64,000 nucleotides of DNA from Darksidea phi (Eukaryota > Ascomycota > Dothideomycetes > Pleosporales > Lentitheciaceae), in NCBI GenBank assembly GCA_030770425.1, contig JASJFT010000037.1, forward strand, positions 186,001 to 250,000. The letters run 5' to 3'. The notes under the pieces were generated by a model, which made no database searches, was not told the origin of the DNA, and saw only the letters and a program-made list of their open reading frames with translations. The position numbers and the translations under genes are program-made. Shown here piece by piece: positions 1-12,621 of this stretch (positions are counted from its first letter, which is position 1; each line of letters starts with the position of its first letter).

Positions 1-1
1 A

Positions 2-475
2 CCGTCATCCGATCGTTCTAGGTCTCCGCCGCGCCGCTCGCGTCGATCTCCTTCTCCGCGATCTCGGTCTCCCCGACGTCGTAGTGATAGCAATGCCAGG
101 GAGAGGTCTTGGTCGCCTAGTCAGGACAAGAAAAGGTTGACCAGACACCGCTCCCAATCTACTACTTCAGAAGAGAAATCGAGCTCACCATCAGTCAGTG
201 TGTCGAGGGCAAGATCTCGGACTCCCCCTCGCCGTCGTTTTGCTAGATCGCGATCAACCTCACGGTCTTCACGGTCTGTAACCCCACCATTCAAGCGAGT
301 TGAGGAGAGACGACGCAGACGTTCCCACTCCTCTGAAGATTCGAGTGACACTAGGGCTGATGTGAAAAAGCGCAAGCGACGTGCGAGCAGTAGTAGGTCA
401 AGGTCACGGAGCAGATCGGCACATACGCGACGTAAGCTCACGCGTTCGCCAACGGAGTCACTAGAGGGAGAATGA
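2..475 (+). CDS. Arg/Ser-rich protein, C-terminal part (5' truncated by window)
   Basis: An open frame runs from base 2 to the TGA at 473-475 (157 residues) with no start codon needed, so this is the 3' end of a gene that begins outside the window. The composition is extreme: repeated RS, SR, RSRSR and SPR/TPPRR units, as in the RS domains of SR proteins and PWI- or cyclophilin-type splicing factors, which are phosphorylated and bind other spliceosome proteins in the nucleus. No RRM, PWI, zinc finger or cyclophilin domain lies in the visible part, so the exact family cannot be named. A 112-residue reading from the first internal ATG (137) is only the tail of the same frame. Confidence 0.75.
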   Translation, partial: PSSDRSRSPPRRSRRSPSPRSRSPRRRSDSNARERSWSPSQDKKRLTRHRSQSTTSEEKSSSPSVSVSRARSRTPPRRRFARSRSTSRSSRSVTPPFKRVEERRRRRSHSSEDSSDTRADVKKRKRRASSSRSRSRSRSAHTRRKLTRSPTESLEGE

Positions 476-1023
476 TTTCATGTATAGATACCCCAAACCC
501 TTTCTTTGATTGTTAAACTTGCGATTACTTCATTCCAGGGCTTAGCCGTCTCAACGCCGGAGATCTGGGTACTGTGGAGGGAAGGAAGCGGTGCAAATGC
601 GCAACGCTATGGCCCTGAAGGAAAGAGGGCTCGATTCTGAACACTGTTTGGCGGGGCAAAATGGGATATTGACCAAGTTGCACTATATCCAGTCTCCGTT
701 TACAAACAACTTCATCTTGATCTGGTGGAGAACTGGGATTTGCGACATCGCTATGGCAGGGAATGTAGAGTTAGCTACCGACGCTATTGGGTATGGCGCC
801 ACCGGCCCTACGGCAGAGGTTCATGTATAGTACACTCTCCAAAGAGTTCAACAGACTGTCGTTGACACGACCATGAATTCGAAACATAGTATCTTACACT
901 TTGCCTTCTAGTTGCGGTGGCATTCACTAGTGGCTCGTGCGCGATTAGCGTGGTACCGATCCGCAGCTCGGAAATTCTCCAGCTGCGCGCGCAAGAGAGC
1001 TACCCCACACCCCCTCCAACACC
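476..1023. other. intergenic, 3' flank of RS gene and promoter of CBS gene
   Basis: No supportable gene. A 79-residue open frame at 591-830 has no recognisable domain and looks like chance. The last 100 bases are C-rich and lead into a good start context (CAACACCATG) for the CBS gene. Confidence 0.5.
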
Positions 1024-1577
1024 ATGAATACGGAAATACCCGTCGATGCCGCTAAAGCCACGGCCAATGGCGACTTCCAGTCATTATGGGCGAACAAATA
1101 CCGTGGTGTTCGTACCTTTCACTCGTCACACGGCGCATTCAACTCACACAGTCGCAGGCAACAGTAGAAGACCTTGATCCACCTCCGGCCCTATCCGTGA
1201 AACCCACCGACCCAATCTCGCACGCCCTCATGTCTGGCCTCGAACGTGACTACACGCACCTCACGGTGATATCTTCTGAGAACCGCGCGCTGCTTGGCTA
1301 CATTAGCATACCGCGCTTACAACAGCTCCTCAAAGAAGGCAAAGTGAAGGACAGCGACGCTGTGGAGACGGCGATGCAGAAGTTTAGGAGGAAGGGGACG
1401 AGGTACAAAATTATCACTACCGAGACACCCTTGGAGGAGCTCGAGGAGTTTTTTGCGGGTGGCGTGGATGGGATTGGGAAGCAGGAGTTTGCGGTTGTGA
1501 CGGATGCTAGTCGCAAGTTCGTATTGGGAGTCGTTACGAAGACGGATCTGGAGAGTTTCTGTAAGAGAAGGGCATGA
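1024..1577 (+). CDS. CBS-domain protein, two exons
   Basis: Exons 1024-1107 and 1158-1577 give 167 residues; the intron 1108-1157 (50 nt) starts GTTCGT and ends CGCAG. The join reads KYRG/ATVEDLDPPPALSV, which is the arrangement I recall in homologues. Continuous reading from the internal ATG at 1086 would translate the intron. The protein carries a pair of CBS motifs: the first around ISHALMSGLERDYTHLTVI with LLGYISIPRLQQLL, the second ending KQEFAVVTDASRKFVLGVVT. CBS pairs form Bateman modules that bind adenosyl ligands and usually regulate a partner; small stand-alone fungal versions have no assigned enzyme activity. No signal peptide or membrane segment is seen. Confidence 0.85.
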
Positions 1578-2131
1578 AGGATGCACAGAAGATAGTAAAG
1601 AGGATTGCATTGCTAGGTGTTTGATACTGGGCAGTTTGCATTGACAGCTGGCGTCAATGGGGACTGCTTTTCATACACCCTCCCGTTCGTTCGAATGTCG
1701 CATAGTCTATAATATTCTGTAGAGGTTCTCTGGTGCTGCAAAAGCAAAAGTGGCGGCAAAGTCCCATGATAAGTGGATAATGCAGATCCATATTCGAAGC
1801 ACTTCTTCCAAAGGATATAGCAGTTTCCTACAGACCTAGGAAAGCTTCGACGCGTTATACAACTTGTATAATCCTTCTACCTACCGAATCCTATATTGAA
1901 TCAACGAGCAACATGGATTCCGTGCGGGTCCCCAAGCTCCGCCTCGACCAGCTCGGGGGCCCACGTCATAGCCGTAGCTTATTCATACACTCAGCCCGAC
2001 AATTCCTCAACCGTTCCGAGCTACCGTGAACGTTGTCAGTCCGCACAACGACAACTCCCAAAGCCGCACCTCCATGCGCCTCTGGTAGAATAAACCGGAC
2101 GACCGCGTCCTTGCGCCATCTTCATCTCGGG
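1578..2131. other. intergenic between CBS gene and PTC7
   Basis: Contains the CBS 3' flank and the PTC7 promoter/leader. Open frames at 1896-2093 and upstream of 2132 have no ATG in the PTC7 frame before 2132 and show no domain. No repeat or RNA gene was recognised. Confidence 0.4.
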
Positions 2132-3414
2132 ATGATCCCGCGTCCGCGCAATTCTACACTCGGCGTCCTCCTGCAGCGCTTCTCCGCAGTCTGCCGGAAA
2201 CAGCGACCTCATCCAACATGTCTTCGTCTCCTGCCCCAGGCGCGCTGTTTTGCACGTTCTGCGCTAGTGACTTCAGCGGGTACTACGACACCAGTTCCCA
2301 ACGATGCTGAACCGCCGAAATCCAACCCGCCTTTCTACTTCGAAGCCGGTTATGCGTTGTTCGCGAAAAGACCTTCAAGGCCGTTTCCCCCACCCTTCCT
2401 CTCATTACCTTCGACGAGTTTCTCAGAGCCGCTGAGCACGCATAACAAGAGCCGGGACCGGAGACCGCAGGTCAATGGGGAGATGATAAGAGGTATCACC
2501 AACGGGGACGATGCGGTGCTGGTTAGTGATAACTTCATTGGTGCAAATGATGGGGTTGGGGCTTGGGCTACACGAGAGAGGGGCCACGCTGCGTAGGTTC
2601 TAGACGTCTGTTCTATTTTCAAGGATGGCAATAGCTAATCATGAGGGTAGCCTATGGTCTCGTCTTATCCTCCACTTTTGGTCCTTAGCCGCCGAAAACG
2701 CAAAGTTTAACTCAGACCATGAGCCTGATCCCGTGGCATATCTTCAGACCGCCTTCGAGAAAACCAAGCAAGCCACCTCAGAACCCAACGAATGGCATGG
2801 CACAACAACCGCATGCGCCGCCCTCCTCAGCGCCGATAACAACAATCCAGCCCATCCTGTCATATATGTCACGCAGCTCGGCGACTCCCAGATCCTCGTC
2901 CTGCGCCCAACGACAAAAGACGTCTTGTTCAAAACAACAGAGCAATGGCACTGGTTCGACTGCCCGCGTCAATTGGGTACTAACAGTCCCGATACACCGG
3001 AAAAGGATGCTATCATGAATCGCGTCGAGGTTGAGGAGGATGATGTGGTCATTGCGATGTCAGACGGTGTGGTTGATAATCTCTGGGAGCATGAGATTGT
3101 AGAGAATGTGGTAGAGAGTCTGCAGAAGTGGAACACCAAGAGCATAGAGGACAAGAATAAAGAGCCGGCAGAGCAAAGCTATGCGGATGGGATGCGCTTT
3201 GTGGCACAGGAGCTTGTTAACGCGGCGAGAACGATTGCGGAGGATCCGTTTGCCGAGAGTCCGTACATGGAGAGGGCGATTGATGAGGGATTGTCTATTG
3301 AAGGAGGCACGTATCATAGGCTTCAAGATGCATTGGAATGGTGCTAATGAAATGACAGGCAAACTCGACGACATCAGTGTAGTCGCGGCACAATGTAAAC
3401 GACGAAAGACATGA
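2132..3414 (+). CDS. PTC7: Mitochondrial PP2C-type protein phosphatase (Ptc7-like), three exons
   Basis: Exons 2132-2592, 2651-3306 and 3359-3414 give 390 residues. The start is the first ATG in frame; the N-terminus is Arg-rich with few acidic residues (RCFARSALVTSAG), fitting a mitochondrial presequence. PPM/PP2C metal-site motifs are present: NGDDAVLVSDN, NDGVGAW, the HGTTTACAALL segment, MSDGVVDNLWEHE and a final LDDISVVAA. In yeast Ptc7 is a Mn/Mg-dependent Ser/Thr phosphatase that dephosphorylates Coq7 in coenzyme Q synthesis; the same role is inferred here. Intron 1 (2593-2650) is GTAGGT...GGTAG and rejoins GHAA/LWSRL. Intron 2 (3307-3358) must start with GC, described separately. Without it the frame would end in a non-homologous tail at 3347. 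Confidence 0.9.
3307..3358 (+). other. Non-canonical GC-AG intron in PTC7
   Basis: To join the conserved LSIEGG to KLDDISVV in frame, the exon must end at 3306 and resume at 3359. The 52-nt intron then begins GCACGT after AG, has a strong branch site (GCTAATGA) and ends GACAG. The only GT nearby (3311) gives the wrong frame. GC donors are a known minority class of U2 introns. Confidence 0.75.
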
Positions 3415-6400
3415 GCACAAAGTGAGCCTCTCTCGACCACACAAAGGCTTTCCAGAGCTATAAGCAATCAGGACTTGCATAGAACAAGACACGCTTCTGT
3501 CCACTTGCATCGATTCCGAGGATCGACCGCAAGCATGTGTCATACAAAGTGCGTGCGGCAAGAGGCGGAAACCAATCAACCGTCGCTGTCATGCATCACT
3601 TCGCAAATTCAAACCAACAATCGCCGAAAGCCACGGAATGACCTCAGGAAGACCATACGGTCACCTTCTCTCATCATATAAGGCGGTCTTGTCCATGCTC
3701 AGACCGTGGGACCTCAAGCCAGGTTGAGTCAAGCTAGCTACAATGTCTCTGCTCTTATCCATACACTTCCTCAAAATGGCTATCCAGTCCCTACCTCCGC
3801 AGCGACCTCGTCAATACCACAGTGGTATGACAGCTACTCGACTTGCTCTTAGCGACAGTCCTCAGTCTTAGATACCTGGGCGATATAATTAGACAAAAGG
3901 GGTAGGGCTCCATAAACGGATAGATCATTGTCTTGCGAATGATGTGGGCGTCTTCGGGCTAGCAGCAACATATGACCAGCATGGTGAGATACGGTCCAGG
4001 CTCGCGTTAAGGGAGAGTGAAGTATTGCTGGGGGAGTTGGAGGCTTTCGTAGCGGGTGTTAGGTTGGTCGTAGTTGCAGAGATTGACGCAAAGAGGGGTA
4101 GACGGAGAGGACAAGGGCTATACATTGAATAGCACGACTACCTATGCTATTGAAGGGCTTTGGGGTCCAGGTAGACCTTTTCAGCTCGATAAGATAATGC
4201 TTCTATTGGATAAGTGCCTTTACTCTAGCATGTCTTACGCACCCGGTAATTGTTATCTAAACCGGCTTATTATGAAGCCTTAAGACTATCCGCGAGTTCT
4301 TTTTAGGAATTCAAGCGCGGTATCTGCCGTCTCTTCCATCGCATTATCGTGCGACGAACACGCACGTCGACTAGGAATACATAACCGTTCTCGCAGTCTC
4401 GTTGTCTCTCCGCAGCATCCAGTCGGATAGAAGCACTCACAACAAATTCTGTACACTGCCAGTGCATACGTTGCTGCTCTTTTACACCGGCATGAACACA
4501 GGCGAGAGAACGTGTGGTTGAGCATGGTTCAGTCTTTGCAGCACGTTATGGTGATTTGGATGGTGGGGGTTGTGAGGCTAAGAAAGGGTAGGTCACTCGA
4601 AGTAGTGGAGCACGCGGTGCTAGACGATCGGAGTTGCGGGTGGGCTAGTCACGAAGGGAATGGGGACATAGGCTAGCCGATCAGAAGGTTGCTGGAGTCA
4701 CTGAAATTAAGGTGACATCAAATTCCCTCTGTAAAAAGTAATAAGAGGCGATCTTTCCTGCTCGCACATCTCCAAGGCTTCTTGTCATTAGAGGAACGCA
4801 GGGTGACACTACATATAGTACGGTGTTTGACACCCTCGCAGCTCCTCTACACACACTATTCTAGCAGTATTCTCGCCTCTTAACTACCCAACTTTGCATA
4901 ATCTCCGCAACCAGCATATATTCCTAAAACTCCATCTCCAGTTAGGTCCTGCATGCTCCGATCAAGTACACTCCCTAGTTGCACCTTGTAAACCATAAAA
5001 GTCAAATTGTTCGAGTGAAGCTTAGAGCTTACCATCGACTCTCAAACCTCTCCTCTTCATATCCCCGGGATATGCAATTTACGAGTGGAAGACGAGTTGA
5101 TGGCTGAATATGCGTAATGCTGATGAGGACCTCGACATTGGCTTATCTGTCCTCTGGCCTCTTTATCCTGAATGCAAACCTAGACATGAGTACTGATCCA
5201 ATAAAATGGACACGTCTAGGATCGCTTTCCTACTTTTCCCTGAAGTTGAGACATTTGTCAAGTAGTAGTCGCGACCTTAAGTTCCTTCCTCTCCGCGCTT
5301 ACTGCATGTAATGGTGCGCGCCTCAAAAAACATGGCATGAATAAACACTCGGATTCTCAAATGACCAAAGGAAACATACTTGGAGTCGGGTATTACAGTG
5401 TTTGTATGAATAGCTGCAAAGTCAAGAAACGCCCTATATACACCGAGTCGAAGGACATCTGACGGGCTCCGGCTACCAGCTCGTGAGTGTGCTTCTTAAG
5501 GGGGTGCCAAGGACGCCATTACATTTAAATCAGATGGACCGAAGTAATCAAAACAAACAGAGAGAACTCACAGTTCTGATCCGCCTTAGTGCTCTGAGTA
5601 GTGAGCGTCACTGCGATTTTCGCAGTGAAAGCGCGGAGACGATAACAGTTCAAGCCCCCATGTTGAAGCTAGCCTATCCCGATTCGCGAAAGAAACTACT
5701 GCCTAAGCAGGATAGAATTGACGAGGCTGTCCGTGTATTTTCGGTTAAATGATAATTTGGGGGTCAAATTTGGCGTCGTTGACCTTTAGTGACTGGGTGG
5801 CCTTGATGTAGAAGTATTCGCGGTATCATTAGCATACAGAGCTTCTTAGAAGGCTTGCTTACATACTCGTCCTGTTCTAATTAGGTGTTCTCGATGGCTG
5901 TATGGTAGCTAATGGTGATTGACGACATTGAGTTTGCATGGCTGTTCATTCCACCCTTCTACGTGGTGATGTACACTGCGCTAACATGACCGATAGTCTA
6001 TTCTACGACCGCTTGAGGCAAGCTAGCCAAACTATAGGCCCCTGGAAGCATCATGTTCACATATTGATTTATGAGGATGATGAGTAGCTGAAGTTTAGAT
6101 CAATGCTTGTACTTTTTCTTATAGACTTCACAAAGAGGAAACGAAGCTACGACGCACTCATCCCAAATCACCCGCATGTTCCATGTCTCATTGCTCCTAC
6201 TAACAGAAACCCCCGCTATGCCGCTCGCTAAAGCAAGTTTTGCTCAAGCACAACAAGATATTCGCCGCCGATATAGGAGATGAGAACGCCGCCAAAAGCG
6301 CTCATCAATGTCGTGCATATACTCCGTGGCGCATCTCGTATGGTCGCCGGCCTTTTTTGCATTGCCGCAAGGCGGGAGAAATAGCCCGACACACGTGGGA

Positions 6401-9400
6401 TGCATGTTGAAATGGCAACCCGCCGTATCCGTCCGTAACGGAAGGCCACTCGCTTCGTAATCGATTGGGACGCAAGGGTGCCTGATAGTCTGCTTGTATG
6501 AAACCACTCCAAACCCGCCACGAGGCTTGCTCGGCGAAATGAGCCGTTTAAAAGTCGGTGACGGATCGCTTGGTGAAGCATCGGTCTTGCGTACCGAGAT
6601 TGGTCTGTCTCATTGCACATGTCCGGTCATCGTGTTGCCAGATAAACGTTACACGCCTACCGCTAACAGGTTGATCTTTTCCGCGCGAGGCTATCGTCGT
6701 GGGATGTTCCGGATACCGCTGCACAATTATGATCATCAGATGAAGCATGATTAACGACTACCTGGTGGAACCATTACCGGCAAGGATTATGCGCCGGAGA
6801 GCCTAATGACTCCTTACGATAATAAGAAAGGGATGAAGAAGCGTGCAGAACAAGGCAATATGTTAGTCGGACCCGACCTTGTCGCCTCAGGTAACCGCGT
6901 CATGCCCATCAGCCATGCTCCCAAAACGGTTGAAAAGGCACCGATACTGAGACCAAAAAGCAAAGTACGCTGCATGGGTATTCGCAAACAGTGACCCGAC
7001 CAAGTGGAAGCACGGGTGCTGCATGCCTAAGCCTACGTCTAAGCGATGCATGGGATGAGCTGGAATCACGAGAAAGACGAGACGAGGGACCAGGATTAGG
7101 AAAAGCAAAATGATGAGAAGGGGCCCAAGCAAGAGTCCTGGCCCAAACTCATAATAACGTCGCATACGCCTGCTGCAGCCACATCCGTTTCCGCGAGATG
7201 GATAAGGAGCTCGAACACCATGAGAGAACGTGCGAATGATTTTCGGTAGAAGCTTTCGCGAGAGAATTGCTTTTGGGGTCCTCTGGTCGCGTGTTTGTTG
7301 TTTGCCACCACTTGAAATGCTCTTTACAAGTGAGCTTGCATAGTGCGCGAGCAGGCGACCGAATACCTGCAGGCTAGTACTCCGCGTTCAAATGGCAAGA
7401 CTGAAAGGACAGTGTAGGCAACATACGACAGTTACCAGTCGACCTTCTACAAAAGAAAGAAAACTTGCGTGCGCTGTGGCGTGAATGCGATGCACAAGAG
7501 CGGGGAAAACCGTAAGGTCGAGCCATGGGCTAATCCATTGGAAGAAAAAAAAAAAATCTCGAACTATCGCTGGTGGAGGCTGAGCAACGGACCGAGCCTT
7601 CTGTGCCGGTGATGAACCGTATATGCGTATGTACATGGTACATCTATGATGAGTTACTTCGCTGCATGGTGCGTGTATGTCTCACCTGATATGTATGTTT
7701 TCCCGCCATGTGGCGAGCGTGATTGGAGCCCACCCTAGCACATTAAGCGTCCTGAATAGGTTCTCAAGTGCGAAATGAAAGCCATTCAACTACACCCACA
7801 TTGTCTTTCCTGTGACACGAAGCGGCCTCAATTGACCGCTCTTTCGGAGTTGACAGGAGATACCTCACCCAGAATCGGACCCAAGCGCGCAGAATTGGCG
7901 ATCCAACACCATTGAAGCGGAAGGGAATTCCTCGCTGTTGGAACTATCGCCAAAACCGTAAAGCAAGAAATGCAATGGTAAGAGAGGCTGATAAGTTCGG
8001 TGTCGCGTACCCCACGATTTGTAAAGGTTTTGACGAGGGTTGGTAAAGTGGGAGAGCATTGGCCAGGTAACGATACATCGAGCCGGTTCCGCGGCCGAAT
8101 CTGGAGAGGGAAGGAAAGCATGTTCGGGCCGACGGCTCTGCTGTTCGGGGTGAGCTGAGCAGATATCTGCCGTTGGCTGCCCGTCGGCATGCTGGCGTAT
8201 AGCCCCTTACTTTCGGTTAAGCTTGGACATGGAAGCTCGTATTGGCTCCGTAATGGTGCAAATTCGTGGCTGTGCTTCCTGCAAAGCCGAGGTAAGTAGC
8301 AATTGATGGCGGACGATCGCGCTATGTGCGTATCAGCTCCAGCGGCTATGAAACAACAGTCACTTAGCGGACTCGATTATCCCGACGCCTCGAATTTGAG
8401 TGTCGATAAAGTGTGCGTTCAGAGGTTGGAATAGCTATCATCTCCGACAGCTGCGGACTAGCTTCGCCGTTGTCTCTGCATCAATCGGGAAGGTGAAAAG
8501 ACGGAGGCCTCGCTCTTGGGTCGATGTCCGCGGAGGGAGCTGGGCATGACGAAATGATAACGCTTGGTCGGAGCTTGCGTGTATGGTATCGCGGCTACGA
8601 AGAACGAGCAGAAGCTGGATGGCTTGATGTGATGGATCAGCGAAGCTCGATATTCAAGGGTGTTTTGGTTTGGAGATCCTCGCCAGCTGTTGCGCAGTCT
8701 GCCATACTTGCTTGGTGCCATTTATTAACACTCTGTAGGTATGCTAGCTCAGAATCTACCAGAACCTCTAAGTCAGGAACGTATGCTTCGATTGAGATGA
8801 TGAACGCTACTTTGGATCACGCTTTTCGTGATGCCAAAGCTGACGCCAAAGCTGCTGCTTCTTTTTGCGCCGCCAAAAGACGAATACTTTTGCTGAACGT
8901 CCTATTCCATCGAAGTCTTGCAAGTCAATGTCGGCTCTTTTCAGTACCGTTCCTGCATCGCAGTCGCCTGACCTGTCTTGATCGTGTGCCGACATGCCGT
9001 TAACACGGCGAAGTGGAGCATAGTAAAAGAGCCAAGAGATATATATTGTAGCTCGTCCAATAACATGTCATTGCGCGCAGACCTACTGCAACCTCGCCGT
9101 AAACACTGTCACAGGATATCCTCGAATGCTCTACATAGACAAGCGCTGACACCTCACGCTCGATCCTGTCGGTACGAACACACCATCGTACGATATGCTG
9201 CGGGCTTAGTTGCCAGATCGACTCCCGTGCGGGGCAGGTAGATAATAAAGACGCGTAGGACCCCCGTTGGAACCCCTGGTCCAAAGTGATGGTGCCCAAG
9301 ATAGACAATGTCGTGCGTACTTTATAGATTCACATAGCCCAAGTCGGAGCAAGACAACTTCCCTTCGGCTGCTGCATGCCATGCAGTAGTAGGGAGGGGT

Positions 9401-12400
9401 TGTTCTCTGCCGCTTTGTATCGAATGGTCTCGTGTCGGCCTTGACCATCGTCGGCCCCAGTCTGCTGCAAGGTCTGGATGTCGGTGAGGAGAAGACGCAC
9501 TTTCAACAGGACACGGGTGGTCAGCCTTCTTGACCCATGCCATACAACTTCCCGGCCTGCAAGCACATTGAAGGTGCTTAGCGGATATGAAGATAGGGAT
9601 ATCCAAGGTTGCATGGGTCCTTCCTATGTACCTTGACTTCGGACGTGGGCGTGAAATTTATGTAATCAGAACCAGCTGACGTGGGATGTGGCAATTGCCT
9701 TCGATTCTATTGTCCGGTCATTGCACGGCCAAAACTGTGGGGAATTCTCAAAGGATCCACCCATCGTAATGGTCTGAAGATGTTGAGTTGGACCGGACCG
9801 GCGATATCTTGGCACCCCGCGTTTAAAGTTCGCAGTCATTCGTCGAAGCCGAACATATCCGACAAAACACACCCCACGCGATGACTCGGGGTCGGGACCA
9901 AGTGCAAGGCTAGCATGAGGCTCTAAGTGGTCAGCGCAAGTCTGACCGGCTTTCGATTCCCGTGGCAAAGCTGTACAACCACCAGATGGCGACATGCTGC
10001 TCGACAATTGGGAGGATGTTTAACGGGCATGGTGTCTGCAGGGTTCTAGACAAGATCGACAAGCCCAACGGGATGGAAACACCGCTCTCGCCGTTCATGT
10101 GAAGCGATCGCCGGATGTGCACCGCTGTGTGGGTGCGTCACGATTTACTGGGGCAAAAATTGGCTAGCTAATGGAGAATCCAATATCGAATTCGCCATGT
10201 AGGATGTGAGGGAATAGTACGCCACAGCCGTGTTGTAGGGATCCAGACTCTGGTGGCGGCTCCGTAGAGAGACGTGACGTTGTGCCATTTGACGCGTAGG
10301 CCTCCAAGTTTTGTGCAACGTCGGGTAAGACGCTGCATCGACTCTGGTTAGAGCTGGGTATCATGCCGCCCGTACCCCTCCTCTTCGAGGCCTGCGGTCC
10401 AGATAATCTCCGGCGTGGCAGTACTTGGGATAATGGTGTGAACCACCAGGCCCACTCTTGACAAACGCATCCCGCGCCTGCCCTTGCTCTTCGACTCTGT
10501 CTTCTCCACAACCATCTGCCGATGGAGCACCTACGCCGAAAAAGACGTGGGAAAGCCGAGGATGTGCCCTCTGGTTACCCACTCGCATCCACTTCCGCGC
10601 AGAACACCCTGGCAATCAACGGAGAAGTATCTTTAGCAGTAGCAAAGGCGTCACATGGCGATACATAGGAAGAATACCACGGGCTTTCTTCAATCTGGAC
10701 GGGTGGTGCATACACTTCTGCAATGTCAGGTTGGGCAGCATCCTCGGTTGCTCCCGCGAGATTGCGTACATCGGCTTCAAATGCAGGCGATGATAGGTAG
10801 ACGACGGCTTGAGGGACGAGCGATTGCGGGAACCGACTGGGCATCATGCAAGTCACAGGGAGGTGTAGCGGCTGCAGGAGCATGCGTCAGAGTCTGAACG
10901 TGGTCGCAAAGCGGGGGCGCCATGTTCGCTGGATCGACAGATTGTGGGGTAATAGCGCCATTTGTTGGCCACCTTCGATCCCCTTTTGGTTTCGCTTCTC
11001 GCGAGGCTGTGTGCATACGGTCGACGACAACGCACTTTACATGCCTTTCAGACGCCCAGCCTTAACGCCCTAGATTCCTATTACGAGACACATGCATGAC
11101 GCAAAGGTTGAGGTGCAGGGAAAATTTTCACCCTCGTGCCCGGGTGCGTGAGTCGCGCACTGCCAAATGCCGTCGGAAAAAACCGTCCCCAGGATCCAGC
11201 ATCTGATGTGCTAACGAGAGTTGATGCTACAAGGGAAGAGGATGGAAGCGTTGGTGATGCGTCGGCAGCATGGTTCGATTTGTCGCTGCATCTTGCCACG
11301 GGGCGTTGGCGTGGGGAAACCCGACAAAGCTCCAGCGGCATTCAGGAACCGCAACAGACGGTCCAAGCATTCCTCGCACAGCGCCGGAAAGCCTGGGACC
11401 TGGAAACAAAAGCAACGAGAGGCTGCAGCTTGTCCACGTCTCTGGGTCGTGGAGAGTGTCTGACTGCCGAAGCAGTCATTCGGCACACGCCGCAGACGGG
11501 CTCGTCGCTGGATGCCAGGGCAGGGTCGGCATGCCCTGAAGGCGAGCAAGAGTCGGCAGCTCGAAACCGGAACCCCTCAGTGGAACTAGGCACTGTGCGC
11601 TAGTGGCACAATCCTGCGTGGGGGCGCACTATGGCAGCACAATCGGCTTCGTCTTTGTCGTAGGGGCGCGGTGCTACTGATGATGGAACCTGGCCCGAGG
11701 CGTGTTTGTCCATGGCCCTGCACACCGGCCACGATATTGATGACTGCGTGGTTTTGCGCTGACGTCGGGTGGTCTTGTGATGCGCTCCTGACGACCTAGC
11801 CGACGTCTGCCACGTCTCGCGTCCTTTTGCAGTTCCATCGTCTTTGCTCGTTGCATTCGCGCGGCTGTGCGTCCAGATGGTCGCCGCGACGAGCGTATGC
11901 AACGACCGGGCCCATCGAGGCCCAGGAGTGCGGTTGTCATATCAGATGATGAGAAGGCTCCTCAATTCACACCGACTGCCCCACCCCCACACTAAGATGC
12001 TCCGAACCGCCTCTGCAACGCTCTACGAGCCCGCCAACCCTTCGCACGGGCGAGACGGTGGCCGTCATTGCCCTATCAGCGAGCCCGCGTACGCTTGCAG
12101 CGATCGTCACAAGGCGTCCCCCCTGCCCGACACCTCCGGCCAAGATCCGACGTCGACAAGCCTCTCGCCTCCCTTGCCAGCTGCCACCGAGCCAGGAGCA
12201 GAAAAAGCAAACGCAGCGTAATCCCTCATGCCATTCGTCGCCATTGGCTGCACTCACGCCCACTGGCCAAGGCACAGACAGCCGTGCCTGACATCGGCAA
12301 CACGCTTTGCAGCGCCTCGAGAGTCACCGCCCCTTTGGTCATCACAGCCATGCCTGTCCTTCACGGGAGCTCCTTTGCCCATTTTGCCTTGTCGGCATCC

Positions 12401-12621
12401 CTAGTATTCCTGAACCGTCAGCTGGACCCCCACACTCGCCATGGCTCTGTATTATTTAAGTACTGGTACCATCCACTCTAGGAAACCATCATTTCGTTGA
12501 CGTACCCCTTCCATTCGTCGTGTGTTTGCTGGCTTCCGTCCGAGTTATTCTTTGTCACAAGTCTCCACTTCACAAACAACCCTTTGTTAGTATAAAGTTG
12601 GTTCGAACTTTCTACTCCAAC
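3415..12621. other. Gene-poor stretch of about 9.2 kb
   Basis: No open frame here has a recognisable domain, and the longest (159 residues, 8524-9003; 155 residues, 11136-11603) overlap comparable frames on other strands, as expected in GC-balanced non-coding DNA. Many short frames between 10.1 and 12.3 kb reflect high GC. No tRNA, LTR or terminal inverted repeat was recognised. Small coding-like remnants cannot be excluded, since the equally silent-looking 17.5-19.1 kb interval holds a decayed amidase gene. Confidence 0.5.
12453..12460 (+). promoter_or_regulatory. TATA-like element upstream of DHDPS-family gene
   Basis: TATTTAAG lies about 160 bases before the ATG at 12622, followed by a pyrimidine-rich leader. 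Position and sequence fit a core promoter, but there is no transcript evidence. Confidence 0.35.

Noticed and set aside
8524..9003. 159-residue plus-strand frame in the 9.2 kb gap
   Set aside because: No recognised motif, signal peptide or good neighbours; it overlaps other frames of similar length.
10361..10883. Possible hydrolase remnant on the minus strand
   Set aside because: Some segments looked vaguely like an esterase, but no nucleophile or other diagnostic motif could be placed in order, unlike the amidase case.
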